DNA from: Cellulomonas flavigena DSM 20109
Lineage (GTDB): Bacteria > Actinomycetota > Actinomycetes > Actinomycetales > Cellulomonadaceae
Direction of reading: 5' to 3'
Assembly (NCBI RefSeq): GCF_000092865.1
Contig: NC_014151.1
Coordinates: forward strand, 2,108,001-2,172,000
DNA length: 64,000 bases
Shown: positions 47,485 through 62,054 of the stretch, piece after piece
Numbering within the stretch: position 1 is the first letter of the stretch
Layout of the letters: every line of letters starts with the position of its first letter
Notes under the pieces: generated by a model
The model's input: only the letters and a program-made list of their open reading frames with translations
What the model was told of the DNA's origin: nothing
The model's database searches: none
Made by a program: the position numbers and the translations under genes

Positions 47485-48969
47485 ATGAGCACGCCCACGC
47501 CCGAGATCCTCGTCCACCCCGACGCCGACGTGCTGGCGGCCGCGACCGCGGCCCGGCTGCTGACGCGGCTGGTCGACCTGCAGTCCCACCGCTCACCGGT
47601 GCACGTCGTGCTCACCGGGGGCACCGTCGGGATCGCGACGCTGCGAGCGGTGGCCCAGTCGCCCGTCCGGGACGCCGTCGACTGGTCCGGGGTGCACCTG
47701 TGGTGGGGCGACGAGCGCTTCCTGCCCGACGGCGACCCCGACCGCAACGAGACGCAGGCACGTGCTGCACTCCTCGACGCGCTCGGTGAGGCGCTGCCCG
47801 CGGGCAACGTGCACCCCTTCCCGGCGCCGTGCGCCGACGTGCCCGACGGTGAGACGTCCGCGCGGCGCTATGCCGCCGAGCTGCGCGCGCACGCCGGCGG
47901 CGACGGCCTCGCACCCCGGTTCGACGTGCTGCTGCTCGGCATGGGGCCCGACGGGCACGTCGCGTCCCTCTTCCCCGGGCACGCCGCACTGTTCGAGGCG
48001 AGCTCCCTGGTCGCCGCCGAGCACGACTCCCCCAAGGCGCCGTCGGAGCGTGTGACGCTCACGTTCCCGGTGATCCGTTCCGCCCGCGAGGTCTGGGTGG
48101 TCGCGGCCGGTGCCGAGAAGGCACCGGCAGTGGCCCGCGCCCTCGCGGGCGACGACGTGCGCACGACCCCCGCCGCGGGCGCGACCGGCACCGGGCGCAC
48201 CCTCTGGCTCGTCGACGTCGCGGCGGCAGCGCAGCTGCCGGGTGGTGGGCCGGGATCCGCGCCCGCCCCCGGCTCGTCCGAGGGCCTGCGTCCTCGGAGC
48301 GCATCGAGCGCCGAGCGCGCGTGGGCAGCGGTCGACGCCTTCGTCGCCCCGCTCGTGGACGAGCCCCAGACCGCCCGCGACGTCCAGGCCGCGGCGTCGG
48401 ACGCCGGACTCCCGGACATCGCCGTCAGCGCTGCCCAGGGGCGGCTCCTCGAGCTGCTCGCCCGTTCCGTGGGAGCACGCCGCATCCTGGAGATCGGCAC
48501 GCTCGGCGGGTACAGCACATGGTGGCTCGCCCAGTCGCTGCCGACGGACGGCCGGGTCGTGTCGCTCGAGCTCGAGCCGGACCACGCGGCGGTCGCCTCG
48601 GCCTCCCTCGCGGCCACGGGACTGGGCGACCGCGTCGAGGTGCTCGTCGGCCCCGCGCTCGCGTCGCTCGACGCCCTGGTCGCGGCGGGCAGCGAACCGT
48701 TCGACCTCGTCTTCGTCGACGCCGACAAGCAGCAGCTCGCGGCGTACACCGACCGCGCGATCACGCTGTCGCGTCCCGGGGCGCTCGTCATGGTCGACAA
48801 CGTCGTGCGCGGCGGCGCCGTCACCGACGCGGACCACCCGGACGACCGCGTCCAGGGCGTCCGCACGTTCCTCGCGGCGGCCGCGGCCGACGAGCGTGTC
48901 GACGGCACGGTCGTGCAGACCGTGGGCGAGAAGGGCTACGACGGGTTCGCGCTGCTGCGCGTGCGCTGA
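47485..48969 (+). CDS. pgl: 6-phosphogluconolactonase fused to an O-methyltransferase
   Basis: 494 residues from ATG 47485 (GGAGGAG upstream). Residues 1-252 are a full lactonase: W-W-G-D-E-R-F-L and L-L-G-M-G-P-D-G-H-V-A-S-L-F-P. A 20-residue Gly/Pro/Ser linker follows. Residues about 275-494 are a class I O-methyltransferase of the caffeoyl-CoA type: E-I-G-T-L-G-G-Y-S-T, F-V-D-A-D-K, M-V-D-N-V. Neither other frame has a stop in the linker and no start codon sits in the methyltransferase frame before its first helix, so this is a true fusion and not a simple indel join. The lactonase works with Zwf. The methyltransferase substrate is unknown. Confidence 0.93.
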   Translation: MSTPTPEILVHPDADVLAAATAARLLTRLVDLQSHRSPVHVVLTGGTVGIATLRAVAQSPVRDAVDWSGVHLWWGDERFLPDGDPDRNETQARAALLDALGEALPAGNVHPFPAPCADVPDGETSARRYAAELRAHAGGDGLAPRFDVLLLGMGPDGHVASLFPGHAALFEASSLVAAEHDSPKAPSERVTLTFPVIRSAREVWVVAAGAEKAPAVARALAGDDVRTTPAAGATGTGRTLWLVDVAAAAQLPGGGPGSAPAPGSSEGLRPRSASSAERAWAAVDAFVAPLVDEPQTARDVQAAASDAGLPDIAVSAAQGRLLELLARSVGARRILEIGTLGGYSTWWLAQSLPTDGRVVSLELEPDHAAVASASLAATGLGDRVEVLVGPALASLDALVAAGSEPFDLVFVDADKQQLAAYTDRAITLSRPGALVMVDNVVRGGAVTDADHPDDRVQGVRTFLAAAAADERVDGTVVQTVGEKGYDGFALLRVR

Positions 48970-49042
48970 CGTCGCACACAGCTCGACGCGCACGCAGGCA
49001 GCGGCACCCGGCTCCCGCGCGTGCTCCCTGCCGCGACGAGAG

Positions 49043-49073
49043 CGGCGCCGCCACCCCGGAGGTGGCGGCGCCG
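49043..49073. terminator. Hairpin after the pgl fusion gene
   Basis: CGGCGCCGCCACC (49043-49055) pairs with GGTGGCGGCGCCG (49061-49073). It ends the pentose phosphate operon and faces rbpA, which converges. The rest of 48970-49165 is empty. Confidence 0.75.
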
Positions 49074-49165
49074 TGCTGTGTCTCGTCGTCGGGCCACCGG
49101 CGCGCGGGCCCCGTGCGGCGGGCGACCCGCGTGCCCCTCAGCCCCTGCAGACGTGGCGTGCGTGC

Positions 49166-49513
49166 TCAGCGGCCGCGACGGGCGCGGAGCGCTGCGAGGG
49201 CCTCGTCGAGGATGGCCGCGCCGTCCTCCTCGCTGCGACGCTCCTTCACGTACGCGAGGTGCGTCTTGTACGGCTCGTTCTTCACAGGCGCCGGCGGCGC
49301 CTCCGGGTCCTGTCCCGCGGGGAAGCCGCAGCGCGGGCAGTCCCATGTGGCGGGCGCCTCCTCGGCGGCCTCCTCCGCGAAGCTCGGCCGCGTCTCGTGG
49401 CCGTTCGCGCACCAGTAGGAGATCCACACGCGAGGGGCCGCGTCGCCGCGCTCCGCCTCACCCATCGGGCCGGCCCCGACGCGCGACCCCCTGATCGCAC
49501 TCCCGCTCGCCAT
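49166..49513 (-). CDS. rbpA: RNA polymerase-binding protein RbpA
   Basis: 115 residues. The zinc-site fold has Y-W-C-A-N-G-H and W-D-C-P-R-C-G, followed by K-T-H-L-A-Y-V-K-E-R-R-S-E-E-D, the sigma-interacting helix. RbpA is confined to Actinomycetota and stabilises the promoter open complex with the principal sigma factor. The N-terminal A-I-R-G-S-R-V-G tail is typical. Strong evidence for the phylum. Confidence 0.97.
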   Translation of the reverse strand: MASGSAIRGSRVGAGPMGEAERGDAAPRVWISYWCANGHETRPSFAEEAAEEAPATWDCPRCGFPAGQDPEAPPAPVKNEPYKTHLAYVKERRSEEDGAAILDEALAALRARRGR

Positions 49514-49526
49514 GGCCAGGTCCCCC

Positions 49527-49772
49527 CTACTCCGAGAACTTCTCGATCAGACCGAGGAGGACGATCATCACCGTCCACACCAGGGCGACGCTCACGGTGA
49601 TGCGGTTGAGGTTGCGCTCGGCCACACCGGACGACCCGGCGCCGGCGGTGATACCGCCTCCGAACATGTCCGACAGGCCGCCGCCCTTGCCCTTGTGCAG
49701 CAGCACCAGCGGGACGAGCAGCAGGCTGGCCAGGACCAGCAGCACCTGGAGGGTGATACGCAGGGCAGTCAC
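49527..49772 (-). CDS. secG: Preprotein translocase subunit SecG
   Basis: 81 residues with two membrane segments (about 5-24, 56-76) and the loop H-K-G-K-G-G-G-L-S-D-M-F-G-G-G, the SecG signature. It assists SecYEG secretion. GTG 49772 begins V-T-A-L-R. It lies after the gap-pgk-tpiA run, from which a hairpin separates it, and 13 bases before rbpA. Confidence 0.93.
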   Translation of the reverse strand: MTALRITLQVLLVLASLLLVPLVLLHKGKGGGLSDMFGGGITAGAGSSGVAERNLNRITVSVALVWTVMIVLLGLIEKFSE

Positions 49773-49951
49773 GTCGGTGGGGTTCCTCACTCGGGCGGTT
49801 CGGTGCAGCGGTGCGCCGGGCCGGGATCGGCGTCGGTGCGTGTCGTGCCGGGTGCGGGCCGTGCCGGCGAAGCGCCGTCGTGGTGGCCGCGGTACAGGGT
49901 AGGCGACACAGGGTGGTGCATTCCACCACCCCGGGTCCCGTGGCTCCGGCG

Positions 49952-49990
49952 CCGTCGGGCCGGCCGCGTCGGCGGCGGCCGGCCCGACGG
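49952..49990 (-). terminator. Strong hairpin after tpiA
   Basis: CCGTCGGGCCGGCCGC (49952-49967) is perfectly complementary to 49975-49990 with a 7-base loop. It is 5 bases past the tpiA stop on the minus strand. Confidence 0.8.
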
Positions 49991-49995
49991 ACGCG

Positions 49996-50790
49996 TCAGG
50001 CGACGGTGTGCGCCTGGTAGCGCGCGATCTTCGCGAACTCCTCGGGGTCGAGGCTCGCGCCGCCGACGAGGGCACCGTCGACGTCCGGCTTGTCCATGAT
50101 CGACGCGACGTTCGACGACTTCACCGAGCCGCCGTAGAGCACGCGCACGGCGTCGGCGGTGGCCTGGTCGTACAGCTCGGCGACCTTGACGCGGATCGCG
50201 GCGCAGAGCTCCTGCGCGTCCTCGGGCGTCGCGGTCTTGCCGGTGCCGATCGCCCACACGGGCTCGTAGGCGATGACGAGACCGGCGACCTGCTCGGCCG
50301 TCAGGTCCGCCAGCGCACCCTCGACCTGCGCGAGCGTGTGCGGGACGTGCTCGCCGGCCTCGCGGACCTCGAGAGGCTCACCGACGCAGACGATCGGCAC
50401 GAGGCCCGCACCGAGCGCGGACGTCGTCTTGGCGTTGACGACCGCGTCGTCCTCGGCGTGGTACTGCCGACGCTCGGAGTGCCCGACGGCGACGTACGTG
50501 ACGCCGAGCTTGGCGAGGAACAGCGGCGAGATCTCGCCGGTGTACGCGCCGGACTCGTGCGCCGACACGTCCTGGGCGCCGTAGACCAGCTCGAGCTTGT
50601 CCGCGTCCACGAGCGTCTGCACGCTGCGCAGGTCGGTGAACGGCACGAGCACGGCGACCTCGACGGCTGCGTAGTCGTGCTTGGCGTCCTTGAGCGTCCA
50701 CGCGAGCTTCTGCACGGTGTGCGTCGCCTGGTGGTGGTCGAGGTTCATCTTCCAGTTGCCCGCCATGAGCGGGGTGCGCGTGTTCGCCAC
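49996..50790 (-). CDS. tpiA: Triosephosphate isomerase
   Basis: 264 residues. Catalytic Lys in G-N-W-K-M-N, His in G-H-S-E-R-R and Glu in [11 protein letters not shown]. It interconverts the two triose phosphates. It follows pgk by 3 bases on the minus strand. Confidence 0.98.
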   Translation of the reverse strand: MANTRTPLMAGNWKMNLDHHQATHTVQKLAWTLKDAKHDYAAVEVAVLVPFTDLRSVQTLVDADKLELVYGAQDVSAHESGAYTGEISPLFLAKLGVTYVAVGHSERRQYHAEDDAVVNAKTTSALGAGLVPIVCVGEPLEVREAGEHVPHTLAQVEGALADLTAEQVAGLVIAYEPVWAIGTGKTATPEDAQELCAAIRVKVAELYDQATADAVRVLYGGSVKSSNVASIMDKPDVDGALVGGASLDPEEFAKIARYQAHTVA

Positions 50791-50793
50791 GTG

Positions 50794-51981
50794 TCAGTCC
50801 TCCAGGACCGCGATGCCGGGGAGGGTCTTGCCCTCGAGGAGCTCCAGCGACGCGCCGCCGCCGGTGGAGATGTGGCCGAAGCCGGCCTCGTCGAAGCCGA
50901 GCAGCCGCACGGCCGCGGCGGAGTCGCCGCCACCGACGATCGAGAAGCCCTCGGTGTCGACGAGCGCCTGCGCGACGGCCTTGGTGCCCTCGGCGTAGGC
51001 GGGACGCTCGAAGACGCCCATGGGGCCGTTCCACGCGATGGTCCTCGCGCCGAGGATCGCCTCGGCGAACAGCGCGGCGGACCTCGGGCCGATGTCCAGG
51101 CCCATCGTGCCGGCGGGGATCGCGTCCACCGCGACGACCTCGAAGTCGTCCGAGCCGAACTCCGGGGCGACCAGCGTGTCGACGGGCAGGACGATCTCGA
51201 CGCCGGACTCCTGCGCCTGCGCGAGGTAGCCCTTGACGGTCTCGACCTGGTCCTCCTCGAGGAGCGAGGAGCCGACCTCGTGCCCCTGGGCCTTGAGGAA
51301 GGTGAACATCATGCCGCCGCCGATGAGCAGCTTGTCGGCCTTCGTGAGGAGGTTGCCGATGACGCCGAGCTTGTCGGAGACCTTCGCACCGCCGAGCACG
51401 ACGACGTAGGGACGCTCCGGGTCCTCGACCGCCTTGCGCAGGGCCTCGACCTCGGCGAGGACGAGCGTGCCCGCGGCGTGCGGCAGGCGCTGCGCGACGT
51501 CGTAGACCGACGCCTGCTTGCGGTGCACGACGCCGAAGCCGTCGGACACGAACGCGTCCGCGAGAGCCGCGAGCTCGTCGGCGAGCGCGCCGCGCTCCGC
51601 GTCGTCCTTGCTGGTCTCACGCGCGTCGAACCGCACGTTCTCGAGCAGGGCGACCTGCCCGTCCTGCAGCGCGGCGACGGTGGCCTTCGCGGAATCGCCC
51701 ACGAGGTCGTCGGCGAGCGCGACCTCCCGGCCGAGCAGCTCGCCGAGACGCGCGGCGACGGGGGCGAGCGAGTACTTGGCCTCCGGGGCGCCCTTCGGGC
51801 GACCGAGGTGGGCGGTGACGACGACGCGCGCGCCCTGGTCCAGCAGCGCCTCGAGCGTCGGCAGCGCCGCGCGGATGCGGCCGTCGTCGGTGATCGTCGT
51901 GCCGTCGAGCGGCACGTTGAAGTCGGAGCGGACGAGCACACGCTTGCCGCGCAGGTCGCCCAGGTCCTCGATGGTCTTCAT
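50794..51981 (-). CDS. pgk: Phosphoglycerate kinase
   Basis: 395 residues with R-S-D-F-N-V-P-L near residue 20, the nucleotide site [10 protein letters not shown] and G-G-G-D-S-A-A-A near the C-terminus. It makes ATP from 1,3-bisphosphoglycerate. ATG 51981. A hairpin upstream separates it from gap, so it may also have its own promoter. Confidence 0.98.
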   Translation of the reverse strand: MKTIEDLGDLRGKRVLVRSDFNVPLDGTTITDDGRIRAALPTLEALLDQGARVVVTAHLGRPKGAPEAKYSLAPVAARLGELLGREVALADDLVGDSAKATVAALQDGQVALLENVRFDARETSKDDAERGALADELAALADAFVSDGFGVVHRKQASVYDVAQRLPHAAGTLVLAEVEALRKAVEDPERPYVVVLGGAKVSDKLGVIGNLLTKADKLLIGGGMMFTFLKAQGHEVGSSLLEEDQVETVKGYLAQAQESGVEIVLPVDTLVAPEFGSDDFEVVAVDAIPAGTMGLDIGPRSAALFAEAILGARTIAWNGPMGVFERPAYAEGTKAVAQALVDTEGFSIVGGGDSAAAVRLLGFDEAGFGHISTGGGASLELLEGKTLPGIAVLED

Positions 51982-52079
51982 GCTTCTGTCTCCCTGCCTG
52001 CCGCCGGGGGTCGGCGGCCGTGGTCTGACGCCGCACGGCGGGGCGCGGCGGTCGCGTGCCCGGGGCCGGACACGGCAGC

Positions 52080-52120
52080 GTCCGCGTGCGCCCGGCCGGA
52101 GGGCCGGCGCGCACGCGGAC
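52080..52120 (-). terminator. Hairpin between gap and pgk
   Basis: GTCCGCGTGCGC and CCGGCC in the left half (52080-52097) pair with the right half (52102-52120) with one bulge. It lies 27 bases past the gap stop, so gap may be transcribed partly alone and in greater amount than pgk-tpiA. Confidence 0.7.
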
Positions 52121-52146
52121 GCAAGGGACTGCCTAGCGGTGGGACG

Positions 52147-53403
<1,257 letters not shown>

Positions 53404-54384
53404 TCAGAGGTCCAGCAGGTCGGGGCTGAGCCCCGCCTCGGTGTCGGGGATCCCGAGCTCGGCGGCTCGGCGGTCGGCCGTCGCGAGGAGCCGCCGGATC
53501 CGCCCGGCGACCGCGTCCTTCGTCAGCGGCGGGTCGGCCAGCTTGCCCAGCTCCTCGAGCGAGGCCTCCTTGTGCGCGAGCCGGAGCTCGCCGGCCTGCC
53601 GCAGGTGCTCGGGCAGGTCGTCCGCCAGGATCTCGAACGCCCGCTCGACGCGGGCGCCGGCGGCGACGGCGGCGCGCGCCGAGCGGCGCAGGTTCGCGTC
53701 GTCGAAGTTCGCGAGCCGGTTCGCGGTGCCCCGGACCTCGCGCCGGACGCGCCGCTCCTCCCAGACGAGCACGGCGTCGTGCGCGCCGAGCCGCGTGAGC
53801 ATGACGCCGATCGCGTCACCGTCGCGGATGACGACGCGGTCCACACCGCGCACGTCGCGCGCCTTGGCCGCGACGCCGAGGCGCCGTGCGGCGCCGACGA
53901 GCGCGAGCGCCGCCTCCGGACCGGGACAGGTCACCTCGAGCGCGGACGACCGGCCCGGCTCGGTGAGCGAGCCGTGCGCGAGGAACGCGCCGCGCCACGC
54001 CGCCTCCGCCTCGCCGATCCCCGCGGAGACGACCTGCGGCGGCAGACCCCGCACCGGCCTGCCGCGGTTGTCGAGCAGACCCGTCTGGCGCGCCAACGAC
54101 TCCCCGTCCTTGACGACGCGGACGACGTAGCGGCTCCCCCGGCGCAGCCCCCCGCCGGAGACCACGATGATGTCGCTCTCGTGCCCGTAGATCTCGGTGA
54201 TCGCCTGGCGCAGGCGCCGGGCGGCGATGCCGGTGTCGAGCTCCGCCTCGATGACGATGCGCCCCGAGATGATGTGCAGGCCGCCCGCGAACCGCAGCGT
54301 GGCCGAGATCTCCGCCTTGCGGCAGGACGTCTTGTCCACCTTCAGCCGGGCGAGCTCGTCCTTCACCTGTGCTGTCAGCGCCAT
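53404..54384 (-). CDS. whiA: Sporulation/cell-division regulator WhiA
   Basis: 326 residues with a LAGLIDADG-like N-terminal region (G-A-F-L-A-H-G-S-L near residue 132) and a C-terminal helix-turn-helix ([21 protein letters not shown]). It controls cell division genes. ATG 54384 is usual for the family. It lies after yvcK with a 146-base gap. Confidence 0.96.
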   Translation of the reverse strand: MALTAQVKDELARLKVDKTSCRKAEISATLRFAGGLHIISGRIVIEAELDTGIAARRLRQAITEIYGHESDIIVVSGGGLRRGSRYVVRVVKDGESLARQTGLLDNRGRPVRGLPPQVVSAGIGEAEAAWRGAFLAHGSLTEPGRSSALEVTCPGPEAALALVGAARRLGVAAKARDVRGVDRVVIRDGDAIGVMLTRLGAHDAVLVWEERRVRREVRGTANRLANFDDANLRRSARAAVAAGARVERAFEILADDLPEHLRQAGELRLAHKEASLEELGKLADPPLTKDAVAGRIRRLLATADRRAAELGIPDTEAGLSPDLLDL

Positions 54385-54530
54385 GGCGTCATCCTGCCAC
54401 TGCCACCACCCTGGTCGTGACCGGTCCGTGACCCGGGAGGGCACCGCTCACCCGGAAGGTTCCCTCCGTGACTGACGGACCTACGCTTTCCCGAGGGGCG
54501 GGGTGCCGCACGTCGTCCCGGGAGGTGCCC

Positions 54531-55523
54531 TCACCGCCCGGTCGGCGTCCCGACGTCCCCCAGGTAGCCCTCGACCACGTCGCGCAGGGCGGCCGCGAGC
54601 CGCAGGGGGTCGTGCACCGCGCTCCGCCCGCCCCGTCGCACCTGGCGCACGAGCAGGCGCGCACCCGTCGCGCTGCACAGCTCGGCGAGCTCTCCGACGT
54701 CCTCGACCGACGCGGGGTCCGCCACGACCGCGTGGATGCGCAGCTCCGGGGCGTGCGCACGCAGCACCTCCAGGTGGTCGACCGCCCGCATGCCGGCGGT
54801 CTCGTCGTCCGGGGTGAGGTTCAGCGTCACCACCACACGCGCGGTGGTGGTCACCAGCGCCCCGCGCAGCTCGGGCACGAGCAGGTGCGGCAGGACCGAC
54901 GAGTACCAGGAGCCCGGCCCCAGCACGACCCAGTCGGCGTCGCGGATCGCGGCCACCGCCTCGGGGCACGCGGGCGGGTCCGCGGGACGCAGCCGCAGCT
55001 GCTCGATCCGGTGCGGGGTCAGCGCCACCTGCGTCTGCCCCCGCACCACCTCCCGGGTGCCGTCGGCCGTGCGCACGTCCGCCTCGATGCGCAGCGGCAC
55101 CGACGCCATGGGGAGCACGCGCCCCCGCGCACCCAGCAGCCGGCCGACGAGGTCCAGACCTTCGACGGTGTCCCCCAGCAGCTCCCACAGGGCCACGATG
55201 AGCAGGTTGCCGACCGAGTGCCGGTCGAGCGGACCGTCGGTCGAGAATCGGTGCTGCAGCAGGTCGCGCCAGGTACGGCCCCACTCCGAGTCGTCGCACA
55301 GCGCCGACAGCGCCATCCGCAGGTCCCCGGGCGGCAGCACGTCCATCTCGTCGCGCAGTCGGCCCGAGGACCCCCCGTCGTCGGCGACGGTGACGACAGC
55401 CGTGATGCGGTCCGTCATGAGGCGCAGCGCCGACAGGGACGCCGCCAGCCCGTGCCCGCCGCCCAGGGCGACGACCGCCGGGCGGTTCGGGTCACCGAAC
55501 CGGCCCACCGCCGCCGTGCTCAC
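54531..55523 (-). CDS. yvcK: YvcK-family gluconeogenesis factor
   Basis: 330 residues of the CofD-like fold. A-L-G-G-G-H-G-L (about 18), V-A-D-D-G-G-S-S-G-R-L-R and P-G-D-L-R are conserved, as is G-P-G-S-W-Y-S-S-V-L-P. It binds UDP-sugars and is needed for wall synthesis and growth on gluconeogenic carbon in other bacteria. GTG overlaps the rapZ stop by four bases. Confidence 0.94.
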   Translation of the reverse strand: MSTAAVGRFGDPNRPAVVALGGGHGLAASLSALRLMTDRITAVVTVADDGGSSGRLRDEMDVLPPGDLRMALSALCDDSEWGRTWRDLLQHRFSTDGPLDRHSVGNLLIVALWELLGDTVEGLDLVGRLLGARGRVLPMASVPLRIEADVRTADGTREVVRGQTQVALTPHRIEQLRLRPADPPACPEAVAAIRDADWVVLGPGSWYSSVLPHLLVPELRGALVTTTARVVVTLNLTPDDETAGMRAVDHLEVLRAHAPELRIHAVVADPASVEDVGELAELCSATGARLLVRQVRRGGRSAVHDPLRLAAALRDVVEGYLGDVGTPTGR

Positions 55524-56461
55524 TCCTTGCCCAGGTCCCGCGCCGTGACCTGCACCCGGTGCCCCCGCTCGCGCAGGCGGGCGCCGATCGCCTCGCTGAT
55601 CGCGACGGAGCGGTGCTTGCCGCCCGTGCACCCCACCGCGATCGTGGCGTACCGCTTCTCCTCGTGCAGGTAGCCGGCGAGCACCGGCTCGAGCGCGTCG
55701 ACGTAGCGCTCGACGAACGTCACGGCCCCGGGCAGGCCCAGCACGTACTCACGGACGGGGGCGTCCCTGCCGGACAGGTGCCGCAGCTCGGTGATCCAGT
55801 AGGGGTTCGCGAGGAAGCGGACGTCGACGACGTGGTCGGCGTCGAGCGGGATGCCGTACTTGAACCCGAACGACAGCACCGACAGGTGCAGGACGTCGTC
55901 ACCCGGCCCGGAGACGCCCGCGCGCACGACGCGGGCGAGGTCGTGCACGTTGAGCTCCGAGGTGTCGATGACGGTGTCCGCCCGTTCGCGCAGGTCCGAG
56001 AGCAGGCTGCGCTCGTGCCCGATGCCGTCGAGGATCCGACCGTCACCCTGCAGCGGGTGAGGGCAGCGCACCTGCTCGAACCGCCGCACGAGGACCTCGT
56101 CGGACGCGTCGAGGAACAGCAGGCGCAGCTCGACCCCGGTGCCCTGCAGGTGGTCGAGCACACCCGTGAGGGCGGCGAAGTACTCGCGACCGCGCACGTC
56201 GATCACCACGGCCAGCCGCCGGGCGCCGGTTCCGACCGGACCGCTCGTGAGCATGCCCACGAGGTGCGTCAGCATCTGCGCGGGCAGGTTGTCGACGACG
56301 TACCAGCCGAGGTCCTCGAGCACCGCCGCTGCACGCGTGCGCCCGGCTCCCGACATCCCGGTGATGACGAGCACCTGGGGCTGCTCGAGGACGGGCGCCC
56401 CCGTGGCCGCCTCCAGGGCGGGGATGCCCGCCGGGACCGTGGTCGGCGAGGGCTCGCTCAT
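55520..56461 (-). CDS. rapZ: RapZ/YvcJ-family nucleotide-binding protein
   Basis: 313 residues. P-loop G-M-S-G-A-G-R-T-R (about 35; Arg stands where Lys is usual), V-D-N-L-P-A-Q-M-L, and the C-terminal [10 protein letters not shown]. In E. coli RapZ binds a small RNA; the actinobacterial role is unclear. The P-loop lysine is replaced by arginine, so ATP binding should be tested. GTG or ATG at 56461 overlaps uvrC. Confidence 0.93.
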   Translation of the reverse strand: MSEPSPTTVPAGIPALEAATGAPVLEQPQVLVITGMSGAGRTRAAAVLEDLGWYVVDNLPAQMLTHLVGMLTSGPVGTGARRLAVVIDVRGREYFAALTGVLDHLQGTGVELRLLFLDASDEVLVRRFEQVRCPHPLQGDGRILDGIGHERSLLSDLRERADTVIDTSELNVHDLARVVRAGVSGPGDDVLHLSVLSFGFKYGIPLDADHVVDVRFLANPYWITELRHLSGRDAPVREYVLGLPGAVTFVERYVDALEPVLAGYLHEEKRYATIAVGCTGGKHRSVAISEAIGARLRERGHRVQVTARDLGKE

Positions 56462-58470
56462 GCCCCCAGGATGCCAGGCTCCTGCGCGGGCGTGTCACCG
56501 GACCCGCCGGGCGTCGCGGGCGGTACCGCCAGCGCCGCGACGACCGCCTCGGCCGTGCGTGCTCCCATGCCCGGGATCGTCGCGATCTCCTCCGCGGTCG
56601 CCGCACGCAGCCTCTTGACGGAGCCGAAGTGCCGCAGCAGCGCCGCCTTGCGGGCCGGGCCGAGGCCGGGCACGTCGTCGAGCACGGAGGCGGTCATGCC
56701 CTTGCTGCGCCGCTTGCGATGCGCGGTGATCGCGAAGCGGTGGGCCTCGTCGCGCACACGCTGCAGCAGGTAGAGCCCCTCGGAGGCGCGCCGCAGGATG
56801 ACGGGGTACTCCTCCCCCGGCAGCCAGACCTCCTCGAGCCGCTTGGCGAGCCCGCACAGGGCGACGTCGTCGATGCCGAGCTCGGCCAGCGCGGCGGCCG
56901 CCGCCGCGACCTGCGGGGGGCCGCCGTCGACGACGACGAGGTTCGGCGGGTAGGCGAAGCGCGCGGGCCGACCCGTGCGCTCGTCCACGGGCCCCGTGCG
57001 CGGTGCGTCGTCCTCCTCCGCGTCGCCCAGCTCGGGGTCGTGCGAGTCGGCACGTTCGGCGAGGTAGCGCCGGAAGCGTCGCGTGATGACCTCGTGCATC
57101 GCCGCGGTGTCGTCGCGAGCACCCTGCCCCTCGGGGCCGCGCACGGTGAACAGCCGGTACTCGCTCTTGCGCGCCAGACCGTCCTCGAAGACGACCATCG
57201 AGGCCGACTGGTACGTGCCCTGGTTGTGGGAGACGTCGTAGCACTCGATCCGCAGCGGGGCGCTCGGCAGGTCGAGGGCCTCCTGGATCTCCCGCAGCGC
57301 CATGCTGCGGCTGGTGAGGTCACCGGCGCGGCGGGTGCGGTGCAGCGCGAGCGCGTGCTCGGCGTTGCGCAGCACGGTCGCGGCGAGCTCGCGCTTGTCG
57401 CCGCGCTGCGGGACGCGCACCTGGACGCGGCTGCCGCGCAGGCCGGTCAGCCATGCCTGCACCTGCTCCACGTCGGGCGGCAGCACCGGCACCAGGACCT
57501 CGCGCGGCACCGAGGCGGTCGCGGCCTCGGGGTCCTCGGCGCCGTAGACCTGCTGCAGCAGGTGCTCGACGAGCTCGGCGTCGTCGAGATCCTCGACCTT
57601 CTCGACGACCCAGCCGCGCTGGCCCCGGATGCGCCCGTCGCGGACGTGGAACACCTGGACGGCGGCCTCGAGCTCGTCCCCGGCCAGGGCGAACACGTCG
57701 GCGTCGGTGCCGTCCGAGAGCACGACGGCGTTGCGCTCCGTCGCCTTCTCGAGGGTGCGGACGTCGTCGCGCAGTCGGGCCGCACGCTCGTAGTCCATCT
57801 CGGCGGCAGCGTCCTTCATCGCCCTGGTCAGGCGCCGCGTGAATCGGCCGGTGTCCCCCGCCATGAAGTCGCAGAAGTCCTGCGCGAGCTGGTGGTGCTC
57901 CTCGATGCCGATGCGTCCCACGCACGGCGCCGAGCACTTGTCGATGTACCCGAGGAGACACGGGCGGCCCTGCTGGCGCGCACGCCGGAACACCCCGGCG
58001 GAGCACGTGCGCACCGGGAACACGCGCAGCAGCAGGTCCACGGTCTCGCGGATGGCCCACGCGTGGGCGTACGGGCCGAAGTACCGCGTGCCGCGCCGCT
58101 TGGCCCCGCGCATCACCTGGACGCGCGGGACCTCGTCGGCCATGGTCACCGCGAGGTAGGGGTAGGACTTGTCGTCGCGGTACTTGACGTTGAACCGCGG
58201 GTCGAACTCCTTGATCCACGAGTACTCGAGCGCGAGGGCCTCGACCTCCGTGCCGACGACCGTCCACTGGACGGCGGCGGCCGTCGTCACCATCTGCTGC
58301 GTCCGCGGGTGCAGGTTGGCGAGATCCTGGAAGTAGCTGTTGAGCCGGTTGCGCAGGCTCTTGGCCTTGCCGACGTAGACCACGCGGCCGTGCTCGTCAC
58401 GGAAGCGGTAGACGCCCGGGGCGTCCGGGATCTCCCCCGGGGCGGGACGGTAGGTCGCGGGATCGGCCAT
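56458..58470 (-). CDS. uvrC: Excinuclease ABC subunit C
   Basis: 670 residues: GIY-YIG nuclease (about 15-95, P-G-V-Y-R-F and V-Y-V-G-K-A-K), UvrB-binding region (about 205-240), RNase-H-like endonuclease V-V-D-G-G-P-P-Q, and C-terminal double helix-hairpin-helix. It makes both nicks around a DNA lesion. ATG 58470 is 7 bases after TAGGCT, a -10-like hexamer, so the message may be leaderless. The upstream in-frame start at 58494 would place the promoter inside the gene. Confidence 0.97.
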   Translation of the reverse strand: MADPATYRPAPGEIPDAPGVYRFRDEHGRVVYVGKAKSLRNRLNSYFQDLANLHPRTQQMVTTAAAVQWTVVGTEVEALALEYSWIKEFDPRFNVKYRDDKSYPYLAVTMADEVPRVQVMRGAKRRGTRYFGPYAHAWAIRETVDLLLRVFPVRTCSAGVFRRARQQGRPCLLGYIDKCSAPCVGRIGIEEHHQLAQDFCDFMAGDTGRFTRRLTRAMKDAAAEMDYERAARLRDDVRTLEKATERNAVVLSDGTDADVFALAGDELEAAVQVFHVRDGRIRGQRGWVVEKVEDLDDAELVEHLLQQVYGAEDPEAATASVPREVLVPVLPPDVEQVQAWLTGLRGSRVQVRVPQRGDKRELAATVLRNAEHALALHRTRRAGDLTSRSMALREIQEALDLPSAPLRIECYDVSHNQGTYQSASMVVFEDGLARKSEYRLFTVRGPEGQGARDDTAAMHEVITRRFRRYLAERADSHDPELGDAEEDDAPRTGPVDERTGRPARFAYPPNLVVVDGGPPQVAAAAAALAELGIDDVALCGLAKRLEEVWLPGEEYPVILRRASEGLYLLQRVRDEAHRFAITAHRKRRSKGMTASVLDDVPGLGPARKAALLRHFGSVKRLRAATAEEIATIPGMGARTAEAVVAALAVPPATPGGSGDTPAQEPGILGA

Positions 58471-58477
58471 GCGTCCG

Positions 58478-58553
58478 AGCCTAAGTCCGTGCACCGACAG
58501 GCCCGCGCCGTGGGCGCGTGCACCGGCGCGGACGTGACCGGCGCCACTAGGGT
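58478..58553. promoter_or_regulatory. Divergent promoters of uvrC and the OsmC gene
   Basis: On the minus strand TAGGCT (58483-58478) lies 7 bases before the uvrC ATG. On the plus strand TAGGGT (58548-58553) lies 6 bases before the OsmC ATG. Both fit a TAnnnT -10 with initiation at or next to the start codon, i.e. leaderless messages. Confidence 0.5.
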
Positions 58554-58559
58554 CGGGTC

Positions 58560-59069
58560 ATGGCACAGCTGCTGCACCAGTTCTCGGTGGACCTCACGTG
58601 GACGGGGGCACGCGACGTCGGCACGGCGACGTACACGTCGTACGGGCGCGACCACGTCCTGACGGCGGGTGACCGGCCGCCGTTGCCCGGCACGTCCGAC
58701 CCGGGGTTCCGCGGCGACCCCGACCGCTGGTCGCCCGAGGACCTCCTGGTCGGGGCGCTGTCGCAGTGCCACATGCTGTGGTTCCTGCACCTGGCGGCGA
58801 CGACCGGCGTCGTGGTGGTGGGCTACGAGGACGCAGCCTCGGGCACCGTGCGCATCGAGGGGGCCGGCCACGGCCAGTTCACCGAGGTCGTGCTGCGGCC
58901 GCGCGTCACCGTCCGCAACGCCACCCTCGCGGACGGGCGCCCGGTCGACGACGCGCTGCTGGCCGACGTGCACCACCGCGCCCACGAGCACTGCTTCATC
59001 GCGCGGTCGGTGAACTTCGCCGTGCGGCACGAGCCCACGCCCGTGCTCCTGGAGCGGCCCACGGTGTGA
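58560..59069 (+). CDS. OsmC-family peroxidase-like protein
   Basis: 169 residues. The OsmC/Ohr fold is shown by W-S-P-E-D-L-L-V-G-A-L-S-Q-C-H-M-L-W-F (about residues 60-78), with the first cysteine. A second redox cysteine is seen as H-E-H-C-F-I near residue 142. It should reduce organic hydroperoxides, but the subgroup (OsmC or YhfA-like) is open. Confidence 0.87.
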   Translation: MAQLLHQFSVDLTWTGARDVGTATYTSYGRDHVLTAGDRPPLPGTSDPGFRGDPDRWSPEDLLVGALSQCHMLWFLHLAATTGVVVVGYEDAASGTVRIEGAGHGQFTEVVLRPRVTVRNATLADGRPVDDALLADVHHRAHEHCFIARSVNFAVRHEPTPVLLERPTV

Positions 59070-59149
59070 CCGGTGCCCCCAGCACCGCGACGACGCGGCC
59101 TACCCCGCGTCAGGCCGCTCGACGGCTCTCGGGCACCCGCCGACGCGTG

Positions 59150-62023
<2,874 letters not shown>

Positions 62024-62054
62024 GGTCGACGAGTCTACGTGCGGGGTCCGACAG

